DNA of 5,457 bases from Xanthobacteraceae bacterium (GTDB lineage Bacteria > Pseudomonadota > Alphaproteobacteria > Rhizobiales > Xanthobacteraceae). The notes beneath the pieces are model-generated. The model had not been told where the DNA came from. It was given only the letters and a program-made list of their open reading frames with translations, and did no database searches. A program made the translations under genes and the position numbers. The stretch covers positions 1 through 5,457 of the forward strand of contig JASHXZ010000254.1 of assembly GCA_030043285.1 (NCBI GenBank), given 5' to 3'. Positions 5,440 to 5,457 of the stretch are shown piece by piece; position 1 is the stretch's first letter, and the number at the start of each line of letters is the position of its first letter.

Positions 5440-5457
5440 AAGGGATCAAAGCCGTGC
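5437..5457 (+). promoter_or_regulatory. Strong Shine-Dalgarno and possible GTG start of the next gene
   Basis: GAGAAGGG (5437-5444) is the best ribosome-binding match in this tail and is followed 9 nt later by GTG at 5454-5456, one base before the window ends. If real, a new + strand gene begins here with its own promoter and leader. With only one codon visible, nothing can be said about the product. Confidence 0.25.

Noticed and set aside
1..5457. tRNA or rRNA genes, CRISPR arrays, insertion-sequence ends
   Set aside because: No cloverleaf-like segments, regularly spaced direct repeats or transposase motifs were seen on either strand.

Overview
The window is about 5.5 kb of GC-rich DNA. It holds a tight, co-directional five-gene cassette on the + strand (751-5283) for making a nucleotide-activated deoxysugar. 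A divergent gene on the - strand runs off the left edge (580 to 1). The high GC content, long antisense shadow frames, weak Shine-Dalgarno sites, GTG/TTG starts and an intergenic repeat remnant at the right end (near 5331-5366, of a type I remember from Bradyrhizobium-like genomes) all fit an alphaproteobacterium, probably Hyphomicrobiales/Bradyrhizobium-like. This placement is inference.

Layout. 1-580 (-): 3'-truncated gene for a hypothetical protein that looks like a glycosyltransferase. It has no conventional start-to-stop frame inside the window and is easily missed. 581-750: divergent intergenic region with a weak promoter candidate. 751-1530: glucose-1-phosphate cytidylyltransferase (rfbF/ddhA type). 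1534-2604: extended SDR sugar-nucleotide epimerase/reductase. 2615-3855: sugar C-methyltransferase of the NovU/TylC3/TcaB9 type, split into two frames by an apparent one-base loss in a run of T at 3064-3069. 3866-4396: RmlC-like 3,5-epimerase (cupin). 4393-5283: second extended SDR, a probable 4-ketoreductase. Gaps between genes are 3, about 10 and 10 nt, then a 4-nt ATGA overlap, so this is probably one operon. 5284-5457: intergenic, with a degenerate repeat, a possible promoter, an imperfect 11-bp inverted repeat, and a good Shine-Dalgarno followed by GTG that may start the next gene at the window edge.

How the genes work together. The cytidylyltransferase would make CDP-glucose. A C-methyltransferase, an RmlC-like epimerase and two SDR enzymes would then turn it into a C-methyl-branched 6-deoxysugar for a surface glycan such as O-antigen. 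The set parallels noviose synthesis (NovV/NovW/NovU/NovS) but with a CDP carrier. A recognisable CDP-glucose 4,6-dehydratase, which this scheme needs, is absent from the window. Points deserving most attention are the methyltransferase frame break, which sits on a formally valid -1 slippery heptamer and is followed by a TGATG stop/start overlap, the missing dehydratase, and the unassigned divergent gene.
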